From Sphingomonas sp. HMP9 (GTDB taxonomy: Bacteria; Pseudomonadota; Alphaproteobacteria; Sphingomonadales; Sphingomonadaceae), in assembly GCF_013374115.1 (NCBI RefSeq), contig NZ_AP022673.1, forward strand, positions 2,876,001 to 2,940,000: 64,000 bases of DNA, in the 5' to 3' direction. Under the pieces are notes generated by a model. It was not told where the DNA came from, ran no database searches, and saw only the letters and a program-made list of their open reading frames with translations. A program made the translations under genes and the position numbers. How positions within the stretch are numbered: position 1 is the first letter of the stretch; the number at the start of each line of letters is the position of its first letter. Positions 38,549 to 49,090 of the stretch are shown here, in pieces.

Positions 38549-39785
38549 CTGGAATCTCCTGCGAGCCACTTCTGGCTGACACGGAGATGGTGACGGCGGT
38601 ATCCATAGTCACGTTGCCGACGGTGCGAAATAGGTCGGGTATGGTCTCGACTGCGATGAGCAGACCCAGCACCTCGAGCGGGATGCCCATCGCCAACGCC
38701 ACGGGCGCGACCGAGGCGACGAAGCTGATCGTGCCGGGCAGCGAGATCGACCCCATCGTCGTGATCGCCGCGGTCGCCACGCCCGCCGCCATCTGCCCCG
38801 GCCCGATCGGCAGCCCCAGCCAGTGCGCGACGTAGAGCGCGACCGCGAGATTCATTGCCGGGCTGGTCGCACGGAACACCGCGACCGACAGCGGCAGGAC
38901 GATCCCCGCGGTGGCGGGCGACGCGCCGAGGTCAGTCGAGGCCTTCAACATCGCCGGCAGCGAGGCGAGCGAAGACTGAGTACTGATCGCCACCGCCTGG
39001 GCCGGCGCGACCGCGCGCGCGAACCGGCCGAAACTGACCCGGCCGCCGATCATGCCGATCGGATAGGCGCAGAGCAGGACGATGAAGCCGATCGCCGAGA
39101 CGCAGATGATATAGTGCAGCAGCGCCCCGAACGCCGCCGTACCGGTGCGTGCGCCGACGCCGTAAGCGAGCGCGAAGATGCCGATCGGCGCCAGCTTCAG
39201 CACCCATTTGATAATGATCAGCAACGCATCGACCACCGCCTGGAAGAAGCCGGTCAGCACGCGGCGGCGATCGTCGGGCAGTTTCGTCACGGCAAAGGCA
39301 AACGCCAGCGCGAAGACGGTCAGCGGCAGGAACGAATCGCTGGAGGCGGCAGCGACGATGTTGGTCGGCACGATCGTATCGAAGAACGCGCCGATCCCAG
39401 GCACCGGCCCGACCGGCGCGGCGCCCGTCAGCGCGGCACGCAGCGCGGAGCCGAGCGCGCTTGGCAGCGGGAAGGCATCCAGGATCAACGGCATGACCAG
39501 CGCGGCCATGATCGTCGTGCTCCACAGGATGACGACGATCATCACCATCGCGCGCACGGTGACCCGCCCGGCCCGCGCGGCCTCGGTCGTCGCGCCGATT
39601 CCGGTCACGAGCAGCCCGACGACGAGCGGCACGATCACCATCTGCAATCCGTGCAGCCACGCCGAACCGATCGGTTGAGTCACCGCGGTCGCCGCCAGCG
39701 CGTTCTCCGGCGACCACGCGGCGGCGGCGATGCCGATCGCGATACCGCCGATCAGCGCGGCAAGAATTCGTGTTGTCTGCGACAT
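38523..39785 (-). CDS. Dicarboxylate/amino acid:cation symporter (DAACS family)
   Basis: This 420-aa transporter is of the GltP/DctA type. Hydrophobic helices alternate with the conserved hairpin [16 protein letters not shown] (HP1), the helix [28 protein letters not shown], and the second hairpin [17 protein letters not shown]. These form the substrate and Na+/H+ sites. It overlaps the downstream aldo/keto reductase by 26 nt. The C-terminal tail [20 protein letters not shown] is polar. Likely substrates are C4-dicarboxylates or acidic amino acids; not further resolvable. Confidence 0.9.
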
Positions 39786-39853
39786 GCTCGCCCTTCATAG
39801 TCTACCGCGCTATCAACGCGTCGAATACCGATACCGGACGGAAAGCACGCACG

Positions 39854-41194
39854 ATGGCAAGGAAATATTTCGGCACCGATGGCATTCGTGGCGCCACCAA
39901 CGTCTCGCCGATGACGGCGCAGATGGCGATGAAGGTCGGGATGGCAGCAGGCGCCTACTTCCAGCGCGGCAACCATCGGCACCGCGTCGTGATCGGCAAG
40001 GACACGCGGCTGTCTGGCTATATGCTTGAATCCGCACTCGTCGCGGGCTTTACCAGCGTCGGCATGGACGTGGTGATGGTCGGGCCGATGCCGACGCCCG
40101 CGGTGGCGATGCTCACCCAGTCGATGCGCGCGGATATCGGCGTGATGATCTCCGCCAGCCACAACCCCTATGCCGACAACGGCATCAAGCTGTTCGGTCC
40201 CGATGGCTACAAGCTGTCGGACGAGGCCGAGGCTGCGATCGAAGCGCTGATCGACGGTGACGTGCCGCTCGTCCCCTCGGACCAGATCGGCCGCGCCCGC
40301 CGGATCGAGGATGCGCAGGGCCGCTACATCCATTTCGCCAAGTCGACCTTCCCCGAGAACCTTCGCCTCGACGGCATGCGGGTCGTGCTCGATTGCGCCA
40401 ACGGCGCCGCGTACAAGGTCGCACCGTCGGCACTCTGGGAACTCGGCGCCGATGTCGTTGCGATCGGCGTGACGCCCGACGGCACCAACATCAACGACGG
40501 CGTCGGCTCGACCGCGCCGCAGATGCTCGCCGAGACGGTCGTCGCGAGCGGCGCGGACATCGGTATCGCGCTCGACGGCGACGCGGACCGGCTGATCGTG
40601 GTCGACGAGACCGGCACGATCGTCGACGGCGACCAGCTGATGGCGACGATCGCGGCCAGCTGGGCCCGCCAGGGGCGGCTCGCGGGCGGCGGACTGGTCG
40701 CGACGGTGATGTCCAACCTCGGCCTCGAACGCCATCTCGCCGCGCAAGGTCTGGGGTTGGTCCGCACCGCGGTCGGCGATCGCCACGTGCTCGAGAAGAT
40801 GCGCTGCAGCGGCTATAATGTGGGCGGCGAACAGTCGGGCCACATCATCCTCAGCGACTATGCGACCACCGGCGACGGCCTCGTCGCGGCGCTCCAGATC
40901 CTGGCGGAAGTGAAGCGCTCGGGCGCGCCGGCAAGTGAAGTCCTCCACCGCTTCGAGCCCCTGCCGCAGTTGCTCAAGAACGTGCGGTTCGCCGGTGGCA
41001 AGCCGCTCGACGACGAGTCGGTCAAGGCGGTGATCGCCGAGGCCGAGGCCGAACTCGCCGGCAAGGGACGGCTCGTCATCCGCCCGTCGGGCACCGAACC
41101 GGTGATCCGCGTGATGGCCGAAGGCGATGACCCCGCGCAGGTCGAACAGGTCGTCGACCGGATCTGCGACGCCGTACGAAAGGCCGCCGCCTGA
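39854..41194 (+). CDS. glmM: Phosphoglucosamine mutase GlmM
   Basis: This 446-aa enzyme converts glucosamine-6-phosphate to glucosamine-1-phosphate for peptidoglycan and LPS. It begins [16 protein letters not shown]; the phosphoserine loop [17 protein letters not shown] places the catalytic Ser at residue 102. [16 protein letters not shown] binds Mg2+ and [15 protein letters not shown] closes the sugar-phosphate site. Frame upstream of 39854 is unlikely. The stop TGA overlaps the ATG of the DUF1272 gene (TGATG), implying coupled translation. Confidence 0.95.
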   Translation: MARKYFGTDGIRGATNVSPMTAQMAMKVGMAAGAYFQRGNHRHRVVIGKDTRLSGYMLESALVAGFTSVGMDVVMVGPMPTPAVAMLTQSMRADIGVMISASHNPYADNGIKLFGPDGYKLSDEAEAAIEALIDGDVPLVPSDQIGRARRIEDAQGRYIHFAKSTFPENLRLDGMRVVLDCANGAAYKVAPSALWELGADVVAIGVTPDGTNINDGVGSTAPQMLAETVVASGADIGIALDGDADRLIVVDETGTIVDGDQLMATIAASWARQGRLAGGGLVATVMSNLGLERHLAAQGLGLVRTAVGDRHVLEKMRCSGYNVGGEQSGHIILSDYATTGDGLVAALQILAEVKRSGAPASEVLHRFEPLPQLLKNVRFAGGKPLDDESVKAVIAEAEAELAGKGRLVIRPSGTEPVIRVMAEGDDPAQVEQVVDRICDAVRKAAA

Positions 41195-41409
41195 TGCTCG
41201 AAATGCGCCCCGCCTGCGAACGCTGCGCCACCGACCTCCCCGCCGATGCGCCGGGCGCGTTCATCTGCTCGTTCGAATGCACCTTCTGCGCGGAATGTGC
41301 GGAAGCATTGGACGAGCGCTGCCCGAACTGCGGCGGCGAACTGCTCGACCGCCCGACCAGATTGGGTAAAGCGCCGCCGCAACGCCCAGCGGACGGCCGA
41401 CGACACTAG
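41194..41409 (+). CDS. DUF1272 zinc-ribbon-like protein
   Basis: This 71-aa protein is full of Cys pairs: RPACERCATDL, FICSFECTFCAECAEAL and CPNCGGELLDRPTR. That arrangement is the DUF1272 domain, thought to bind zinc. Function unknown. Its ATG overlaps the glmM stop by one base. A family-1 repeat begins 33 bp after its stop. Confidence 0.88.
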   Translation: MLEMRPACERCATDLPADAPGAFICSFECTFCAECAEALDERCPNCGGELLDRPTRLGKAPPQRPADGRRH

Positions 41410-41441
41410 AGGTACTGTTCTCTCCACGATAGCGAAGACCA

Positions 41442-41546
41442 CCACCCCGGCGAAGGCCGGGGCCCAATTGGGGGACGGTGATAACGAAGGGCACCGCTCC
41501 GTTACTTCGACCTTCCCAATTGGGCCCCGGCCTTCGCCGGGGTGGA
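41442..41546. repeat. Paired palindromic repeat, family 1 copy F
   Basis: Arms CCACCCCGGCGAAGGCC and GGCCTTCGCCGGGGTGG flank about 45 bp. This is the most symmetrical copy. It lies in the 300-bp gap between the DUF1272 gene and thiD; the rest of that gap (41547-41709) is AT-richer and presumably holds the thiD promoter. Confidence 0.88.
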
Positions 41547-41709
41547 TTGGTGACGTGATCCCCTCTGTCCTACAACCCGGCGATCATGGCATACCGCAAA
41601 ACATGACCTTCACCGTCGCCACACCCCAAATCCAACCGAAGTACACAAGCCCAGCAGAACCGCGCGAGCGTCTGCACTTTCTATACTTCACTCCGACCCA
41701 CACCACACA

Positions 41710-42585
41710 ATGACCGCCAGAATCCTCATAATAGCCGGCTCGGATTCGGGCGGCGGCGCAGGAATCCAGGCGGATATCAAGACCGTCACGATGCTCGGCG
41801 CCCACGCGATGACCGCGGTAACGGCGATCACCGCGCAGAACACGCTTGGCGTGCAGGCGGTGCACCAGGTCCCGACCGACATGGTCCTCGCGCAGATCGA
41901 CTCGGTCGTCCGCGACATCGGCATAGACGCGATCAAGATCGGCATGATCGGCTCGGCAGAAACCGCCCACGCGGTCGCCGCTTATCTGGAGCGTCTTTCT
42001 CCCCTCCCTGAAAGGGAGGGGCCGGGGGTGGGTCGGCCGCTTGGCGAGCCCGCCGCCAGCCCCAAGCCGACCCACCCCCAACCCCTCCCTGCCAGGGAGG
42101 GGAGTAGAATCCCCATAATCTTCGATCCCGTCATGATCGCGACCAGCGGCTCCATCCTAGCCGACGCCGCCACGATCGCAGCCTTCGAGCGGCTCATGCG
42201 GATCGCCACGCTCGTCACCCCCAACCTCCCGGAACTGGTAGCCCTCGGCGGCGAAGCAGCAATCCGTAACCTAGGCCCCGCACTCCTGATCAAGGGCGGT
42301 CACGGCGAAGGCGACCACGTCACCGATCGCCTCGTCACCGACGACGGCGAATTTCGCTGGACCAACCCCCGCATAGAAACCCGCCACGCCCACGGCACCG
42401 GCTGCACGCTCGCCAGCGGCATCGCCACGGGCCTTGGCCAAGGCCTGCCGCTGGAAACCGCGGTCGAGCGCGCGATCGCGTTCGTCCGCGCCGCGCTTGC
42501 ACACGCCCCCGGGCTCGGCGCAGGACACGGCCCGATGGGGCATGCGCTCGGCACGGCCCCGTTCGACGATCTGAAAGACCGATAA
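41710..42585 (+). CDS. thiD: Hydroxymethylpyrimidine/phosphomethylpyrimidine kinase ThiD with an in-frame insertion
   Basis: This 291-aa ribokinase-fold enzyme phosphorylates HMP and HMP-P in thiamine synthesis. ILIIAGSDSGGGAGIQADIKT, GAHAMTAVTAITAQNT, IKIGMIGSAET, FDPVMIATSGS and the ATP/Mg anion hole HAHGTGCTLASGIA are all present. Between the helix ending AVAAYLERL and the strand IIFDPVM, residues about 97-134 (PLPEREGPGVGRP... to ...PLPAREG) are encoded by a palindromic repeat. Homologues I know have a few residues there. The frame remains open. The stop overlaps the rnhB start (TAATG). Confidence 0.92.
   Translation: MTARILIIAGSDSGGGAGIQADIKTVTMLGAHAMTAVTAITAQNTLGVQAVHQVPTDMVLAQIDSVVRDIGIDAIKIGMIGSAETAHAVAAYLERLSPLPEREGPGVGRPLGEPAASPKPTHPQPLPAREGSRIPIIFDPVMIATSGSILADAATIAAFERLMRIATLVTPNLPELVALGGEAAIRNLGPALLIKGGHGEGDHVTDRLVTDDGEFRWTNPRIETRHAHGTGCTLASGIATGLGQGLPLETAVERAIAFVRAALAHAPGLGAGHGPMGHALGTAPFDDLKDR
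41998..42110. repeat. CCCCTCCCTGAAAGGGAGGGG-type palindrome inside thiD
   Basis: The outer arms CCCCTCCCTGAAAGGGAGGGG and CCCCTCCCTGCCAGGGAGGGG, with inner GGGGGTGGGTCGG and CCGACCCACCCCC, form an inverted pair of about 110 bp, read in frame within thiD. Confidence 0.9.
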
Positions 42586-43221
42586 TGCCCGGCATGAAAC
42601 ACGAAAAGCTCTGCGTCGGCCCCGTCGCCGGCGTCGACGAAGCCGGTCGCGGCCCGCTCGCTGGCCCGGTCGTGGCTGCCGCCGTGATCCTGCCCTCGAA
42701 GGGCGTACCCCGCGGCATCGACGATTCGAAGAAGCTCTCCGCCTCCGAACGCGAACGGCTCTGCGCGCGGCTCAAGGGCTGTGCGATCGTCGGCATCGGC
42801 ATCGTCGAGCCCGACGAGATCGACACGCTCAATATCTACTGGGCGACGATGAAGGCGATGACGCTGGCGGTCGACGCGCTCGCCACCGAACTCGGCCACG
42901 CGCCGGGCCACGTCCTCGTCGACGGCAACCGCTTGCCCCGCTGGACCTACCCTGCCACCCCGCTGGTCGGCGGCGATGCGAAATCGCTGTCGATCGCCGC
43001 CGCCTCGATCGTCGCCAAGCACACGCGCGACCTGATCATGATCGCCGCTGCCGACGTCCACCCCGAATACAACTGGCATTCGAACAAGGGCTATGGCTGT
43101 GCGCACCATATGAAAGCGCTGCGCGATCACGGCCCCACGCCGATTCACCGCCGCAGTTTCGCCCCCGTCGCCGCGGCCTATCTGGCGCGCGAGGGACTTT
43201 TCGCAAAGGAAGCGATGAGCT

Positions 43222-43223
<2 letters not shown>
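42585..43223 (+). CDS. rnhB: Ribonuclease HII
   Basis: This 212-aa enzyme cleaves RNA-DNA hybrids and single ribonucleotides. The RNase HII core is GVDEAGRGPLAGPVVAAAVIL (catalytic Asp18 and Glu19), DSKKLSASERERL, HVLVDGNRLPRW with the third Asp, and SIAAASIVAKHTRD. It begins within the thiD stop (TAATG) and is followed by the ccrM promoter region. Length normal. Confidence 0.95.
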
Positions 43224-44556
<1,333 letters not shown>

Positions 44557-44566
44557 AAGAATGCCG

Positions 44567-44642
44567 CTCGTGCCGAGTAGAGACCGAGCGTAGTCGAGGG
44601 CTCGTATCGAGGTACATGTCCCTCGATACGGAACGAACGGCG
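44567..44642. repeat. TCGATACG-type repeat, second copy
   Basis: CTCGTGCCGAGTAGAGACCGAGCGTAGTCGAGG and GTACATGTCCCTCGATACGGAACGAACGGCG form a loose inverted pair related to 34306-34451. It lies between ccrM and folP. Confidence 0.55.
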
Positions 44643-44684
44643 TGAGCGGTTTGAACGACAGGCGGATTTGAGGAAAAGGGGATC

Positions 44685-45743
44685 ATGACCAGCCTCCACC
44701 TCCGCCCCGTCCAGTTCGTCGACACCCCGATCGGCCATCCCGACGGCAGCGTCGCGCGGCTCGCGGGCGGCATGCAGTGGTTCGCCGCCTATGAGGCGAT
44801 CGAAGCCCGCACCCGCCGCACGATCCCCGTCGCCGACGTCGCCAACCTTGGCGAACGCGCCGCCCACCTCCACGCCGTCATCACCAGCCCCCGCGCTGCC
44901 CTACAGCTCGGCGAGCGCACGCTCCGCTTCGACCAGCCGATCGTCGCCGGCATCCTCAACGTCACCCCGGACAGCTTCTCCGACGGCGGCAAGCATGTCG
45001 ACGACCCCGCCGCTGCGGCCGCCGCCGGCATCGACATGGCCGCCGCCGGCGCGACGCTGATCGACGTCGGCGGTGAATCGACCCGCCCCGGCGCGGCGGC
45101 GGTCTGGGAAGGCGACGAGATCGCCCGCCTCGTCCCCGTCGTCGAACGCCTCGCGCGCGCCGGCGCGATCGTCTCTGTCGACACGCGGAAGGCCGCGGTC
45201 ATGGAGGCGACGCTCGCCGCGGGTGCGCACATCGTCAACGACGTCGCCGCGCTGCTCTGGGACGAACGTGCGCTAGACATCGTTGCGAGGAGCGCCTGCC
45301 CCGTCGTGTTGATGCACTCTCCCGACCCGAAGAAGGGCGGCCATGGCAACGGCGGCTACGCCAACGTCCTGACCGACGTCTTCGACTGGCTCGAAACGCG
45401 TATCGCCGCAGTCGTCGCGGGGGGCGTCGAGCGATCGCGGATCATGGTCGATCCGGGCATCGGCTTCGGCAAGACGCTCAGCCAGAACCTAGCGCTGCTC
45501 AACGGCCTCGCGATCTTGCACGGGCTCGGCTGCCCGATCATGCTCGGCGCCAGCCGCAAGCGCTTGATCGGCGCCCTCTCGAACGAAGCGCCGGTCGGGC
45601 AACGTCTTGCCGGCTCGATCGCACTGGCGGTCAAAGGCGCCGAGGCCGGCGTCCAGATCTTGCGCGTCCATGACGTGGCCGAAACCGTGCAGGCGCTCAA
45701 AATCTGGCGTGGCCTGCGCGATCAGTCGCTGGTCGAAGGCTGA
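44685..45743 (+). CDS. folP: Dihydropteroate synthase
   Basis: This 352-aa enzyme condenses DHPP with p-aminobenzoate; it is the sulfonamide target. The TIM barrel starts IVAGILNVTPDSFSDGGKHVDD and contains LIDVGGESTRPGAAAV, VSVDTRKAAVMEATLAAG, INDV-like VNDVAALL, VDPGIGFGKTLSQNLALL and LGASRKRLIGAL. About 80 residues precede the barrel and are not part of the canonical fold; they are kept because they remain protein-like and the ATG follows AGGAAAAGGGG. Confidence 0.94.
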   Translation: MTSLHLRPVQFVDTPIGHPDGSVARLAGGMQWFAAYEAIEARTRRTIPVADVANLGERAAHLHAVITSPRAALQLGERTLRFDQPIVAGILNVTPDSFSDGGKHVDDPAAAAAAGIDMAAAGATLIDVGGESTRPGAAAVWEGDEIARLVPVVERLARAGAIVSVDTRKAAVMEATLAAGAHIVNDVAALLWDERALDIVARSACPVVLMHSPDPKKGGHGNGGYANVLTDVFDWLETRIAAVVAGGVERSRIMVDPGIGFGKTLSQNLALLNGLAILHGLGCPIMLGASRKRLIGALSNEAPVGQRLAGSIALAVKGAEAGVQILRVHDVAETVQALKIWRGLRDQSLVEG

Positions 45744-45810
45744 TCGTCGCTGCATTGCAGCGAAACGCCCTTTCGCGCATTAAAAGCCGTGTACACAAGG
45801 GAGTTCTCGT

Positions 45811-46695
45811 TTGATTGTCACTGCAACACCACGCATGAGCCAGATTCTGAGCGAGGTCTGGCGCCCGCTGCTCGGCCTGTTCGTCTGGGACGTGATCGTC
45901 ACGATCACCTATTACGTCCTGCCGTTCCATGCGCCCGCGCTGCCGCTGACGCTGTTCGGTACCGCGCTAGCGCTGTTCCTCGGCTTCCGTGACAACTCCG
46001 CCTATCAGCGCTGGTGGGAGAGCCGTGGGCTATGGGGCCTGATGATCAACGCCTCGCGCAACCTCGCACGGATGGCGCGCAATATGCTGCCCGAGCCCGA
46101 AGGGCACGACATGAAGCGGACGATCGTCCTCCGCCAGATCGCCTATGTGAATGCGCTGCGTTGCCAGCTGCGCAAACAGCCCGCCCCCCCCGAAGTCCTG
46201 CGGTTCCTGTCGAAGGAAGAGGCCTCGTTCGCGCTCGATCGTACCAACATCGCCAACGGCCTGCTCGACGGCACGGGCCGCCGGATCGACATCGCGCGGC
46301 GCAACGGCTGGATCGACACCATCCAGCAGACGCAGTTCGAGGCGATCCTGGTCGATATCGCCAACGCACAGGGCGGCATGGAGCGGATCAAGAACACGCC
46401 GCTCCCCAACCAATACCGGTTCTTCCCGAGCCTGTTTACGCGCCTGTTCTGCGTCCTGCTCCCGATCGGCCTGGTCGAATCGCTTGGCTATGCGACGCCG
46501 GTCGGCTCGACGATCGCCGGCCTGATGTTCCTCGCCGTACTGCAGATCGGCGACGACCTGGTCGATCCGTTCGCGGACACGATCCACGACGTGCCGCTGA
46601 ATGCGATGTGCCGGACGATCGAAATCGACCTGCTCCAGGCGATCGGCGACCCGGCTCCAGAGCCGCTGCAACCCGAACACGGCGTGCTGTGGTAG
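45811..46695 (+). CDS. Bestrophin-like anion channel protein (YneE family)
   Basis: This 294-aa membrane protein starts with TTG at 45811, preceded by AAGGGAG. The bestrophin pattern is seen in GFRDNSAYQRWWESRGLWGLMINASRNLARMA (pore helix S2), the long cytoplasmic helices, and FTRLFCVLLPIGLVESLGYATPVGSTIAGLMFLAVLQIGDDLVDPF. Bacterial homologues form pentameric cation or anion channels. It follows folP by 67 bp; no functional link is apparent. Confidence 0.9.
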   Translation: MIVTATPRMSQILSEVWRPLLGLFVWDVIVTITYYVLPFHAPALPLTLFGTALALFLGFRDNSAYQRWWESRGLWGLMINASRNLARMARNMLPEPEGHDMKRTIVLRQIAYVNALRCQLRKQPAPPEVLRFLSKEEASFALDRTNIANGLLDGTGRRIDIARRNGWIDTIQQTQFEAILVDIANAQGGMERIKNTPLPNQYRFFPSLFTRLFCVLLPIGLVESLGYATPVGSTIAGLMFLAVLQIGDDLVDPFADTIHDVPLNAMCRTIEIDLLQAIGDPAPEPLQPEHGVLW

Positions 46696-46779
46696 GCTGG
46701 TCGTCAGATGGGGCGGCTGTAAAAGAGTAATAACCGTCGCGACGCCGCGGCTCCACGAGCGGCACTGGTGTACGCACAA

Positions 46780-47400
46780 ATCGTGGAGGGGTTTGTTTGA
46801 GCTGTTATCAACAACCGCCCACTATCAGACATTAAGACATAGCCCCAATACTCCAGTAGCAGGAGTTCACAATATGCGATCGGTAGTGGCATTCACCGTT
46901 GCGGCGTTGGGCATCTCGTGTGTCGCAGTTCCCGGATATTCCGCATCGGAAGTCCGAAATTATTCTCGGACGCTACCAGTAAAACCTTATTCATCAGATG
47001 GTCTGGTGGTATATGATCACCAACTAAACGGCGCGAAACCTCGAGAAAAATCGATCCTTAATACCGATCAGGTCTTGGCATTGGATATCTACTTGGAAGG
47101 TAGTCGGATTGGTGGCTGCCCGCCCATAGAAAGATTTTATGCCGATGGAACATGGGAGAAGGTAATATGCCAACGCCTTCCAGTAACTGATGGCGGGACT
47201 TGGCGTATTAAAAAAGACCGTTCAGGATCTAAAGTGTGCACCCTTACCAATAAACAATATGAAGAGTGCCGAGTCATGTGGAAGCGCTCCTCGCCCGATC
47301 GTTTCCTACTGACTATCCAAACTAAATGATGGGACTCCGATCCCGGGGAAATCGCTATCGATCTTGTTGGCTGAAATGTGAGCTTTTCACCAAAGTCCGA
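46780..47400. other. AT-rich island
   Basis: Codon choice and base composition change here: the stretch is rich in ATA, TTA, AAA and AAT, unlike the GC-rich flanks on both sides. It contains one gene (46874-47329). The edges are close to the bestrophin stop and the NtrC-type regulator stop. Confidence 0.7.
46874..47329 (+). CDS. Exported hypothetical protein in the AT-rich island
   Basis: This 151-aa protein starts at an ATG preceded by AGCAGGAG, with a signal peptide MRSVVAFTVAALGISCVAV... ending near YSAS. The mature part is polar, with four cysteines (GGCPPIERF, VICQRL, KVCTLTNK, EECRVM) that could form two disulfides in the periplasm. I recognise no domain. The low-GC codon use, unlike both neighbours, suggests acquisition from another source. 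Confidence 0.75.
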   Translation: MRSVVAFTVAALGISCVAVPGYSASEVRNYSRTLPVKPYSSDGLVVYDHQLNGAKPREKSILNTDQVLALDIYLEGSRIGGCPPIERFYADGTWEKVICQRLPVTDGGTWRIKKDRSGSKVCTLTNKQYEECRVMWKRSSPDRFLLTIQTK

Positions 47401-47407
47401 CATTCCC

Positions 47408-48823
47408 TCAAGCAGCGTTGTCGATCCCGAGTTCACCCAGCTTGCGGTACAGGGTCGAGCGGCCGATGCCGAGGCGGCGGGCGACTTCGGTCATGCGGCC
47501 GCGGTAGTGGCCGATCGCGAGGCGGATGACGTCGGCTTCGATCTCCTCAAGCGCGCGGAGGTTGCCGTCGGGGCGGAACAGCGTGACGCCGCCGCCACCC
47601 AGTGCGGGCGCAGCGGGTGCGCGCTCGCGCGTGCCGAGTGCGGCGATCTCGGGGAAATCCTCTTCGGTCAGCGCGGTGTCCTCGCACAGCACGGCCGCGC
47701 GGAAGAGCGCGTTCTGCAACTGGCGGACGTTGCCGGGCCAGTCGTACCGGACCAGCAGCGCGAGCGCGGAATCGGTGATCCCGAGCGGCCGCAGCCCCGG
47801 TTGTTCGGCGATCCGCGCGAGCAGGTGGCGGGCGAGCGCGGGAATGTCGCCGGTGCGTTCACGCAACGGCGGGATCGTCACCTGGACCGCGTTGAGACGG
47901 TAATACAGATCCTCGCGGAACCGCCCGGCCTCGACCTCGTCCAGCAGCCGCGTATTGGTGGCGGCGATCACGCGGACGTCGACTTCGCGCGGGTGGCGGG
48001 CACCGATCGCAAGAACTTCACCGGTCTGGAGGACCTGCAACAGCTTTGCCTGCGCCTCGAGCGGCATTTCGCCGACCTCGTCGAGGAACAGCGTACCGCC
48101 GTCGGCATCGTGGAACCGCCCGATCTTGCGTTCGAACGCGCCGGTGAACGCGCCCTTTTCATGACCGAACACCTCCGACTCGATAAGGTTCGCGGGGATC
48201 GCGCCGCAATTGACGCTGATCATCGGCTTTTTCGCGCGCGGGGAGGCGGCATGGATCGCCTCGGCGATGACATCCTTGCCGACGCCGATCTCGCCTTCGA
48301 GCAGGATTGCGACACGCGCGCGGGCGGCCTTCGCGGCGATCGCCAGTGCGGCGCGAAAATCGGGCGAGGAACCGACGATCTCGTCGAACGCGAGCAGCGC
48401 GGGAATCTTCTCGGTCAGCGGGCGGAGTTCGCCGGACGATTTGCCGGCCACCGCCGCGTCCAGCGCCGCGAGCAGGCGATCGGGGGCGAGGGGCTTGACC
48501 AGGAAATCGGTGGCGCCGGCGCGCATCGCGCTGACCGCGTGCGCGACCGATCCGTTCGCCGTGATGACCAGGATCGGCAGCGCCGGGCGCCGTTCGCGCA
48601 AGGTCGCGATCAGGGTGGTCGCATCCTCGTCGGGTGCCCAGTGATCGATCACGATCGCATCGAGCTGCATGCCGTCCTGCGTGCCGAGCGTAGCGATCGC
48701 GGTCTCGTCGTCCGCTGCGAAAACTGCGCGCCAGCCGCCGCGCGCGGCGAGTGCGGCCACCAGCCGCCGCTGCGCGGGTTCGTCGTCGATCAGCAATAAT
48801 AGGCGCTGGCCATTGCGCGTCAT
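47408..48823 (-). CDS. Sigma-54-dependent response regulator, NtrC type
   Basis: This 471-aa activator has three domains. The receiver (about 7-120) contains the acidic pair DDE, phospho-acceptor Asp in LDAIVIDHW and Lys in FLVKPLAP. The AAA+ domain has Walker A GEIGVGKD, the sigma-54 contact loop GAFTGA in [16 protein letters not shown], and Walker [13 protein letters not shown]. The C-terminal Fis-type HTH includes [22 protein letters not shown]. The start at 48823 is the first that fits a receiver. No sensor kinase gene is adjacent, so the partner is encoded elsewhere. Confidence 0.93.
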   Translation of the reverse strand: MTRNGQRLLLLIDDEPAQRRLVAALAARGGWRAVFAADDETAIATLGTQDGMQLDAIVIDHWAPDEDATTLIATLRERRPALPILVITANGSVAHAVSAMRAGATDFLVKPLAPDRLLAALDAAVAGKSSGELRPLTEKIPALLAFDEIVGSSPDFRAALAIAAKAARARVAILLEGEIGVGKDVIAEAIHAASPRAKKPMISVNCGAIPANLIESEVFGHEKGAFTGAFERKIGRFHDADGGTLFLDEVGEMPLEAQAKLLQVLQTGEVLAIGARHPREVDVRVIAATNTRLLDEVEAGRFREDLYYRLNAVQVTIPPLRERTGDIPALARHLLARIAEQPGLRPLGITDSALALLVRYDWPGNVRQLQNALFRAAVLCEDTALTEEDFPEIAALGTRERAPAAPALGGGGVTLFRPDGNLRALEEIEADVIRLAIGHYRGRMTEVARRLGIGRSTLYRKLGELGIDNAA

Positions 48824-48963
48824 GGCGAATCCCGTCCCGTTCCGGCACGTGCAATAGCTAGCGCAAGTAAAGGCGGACTTAAATGTCCTGCTTGGCGTTC
48901 CCCGATGTGCGCGATAAGGTCCCGGCCATAGAGGATGGCACTGACAGGATTGGGGCACGAACC

Positions 48964-49086
48964 ATGGCCGGCAACGGGGACATGAAGGCGCACGTCGCGA
49001 CCTATTCGAGCGTGACGGGAATGATGAAATGGGGCGCGGTCGGGTGTGCGCTGGTCGTCGCACTCGTCATCTGGCTGATCTCGTAA
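48964..49086 (+). CDS. aa3-type cytochrome c oxidase subunit IV
   Basis: This is a 40-aa single-helix membrane protein. HVATYSSVTGMMKWGAVGCALVVALVIWLIS matches the short bacterial subunit IV family (HxATY followed by a W-G and a hydrophobic helix). The ATG at 48964 lies in CACGAACCATGG with little Shine-Dalgarno. It directly precedes pntAA by 4 bp, an association common in alphaproteobacteria and probably one transcript. Confidence 0.85.
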   Translation: MAGNGDMKAHVATYSSVTGMMKWGAVGCALVVALVIWLIS

Positions 49087-49090
49087 CGGC

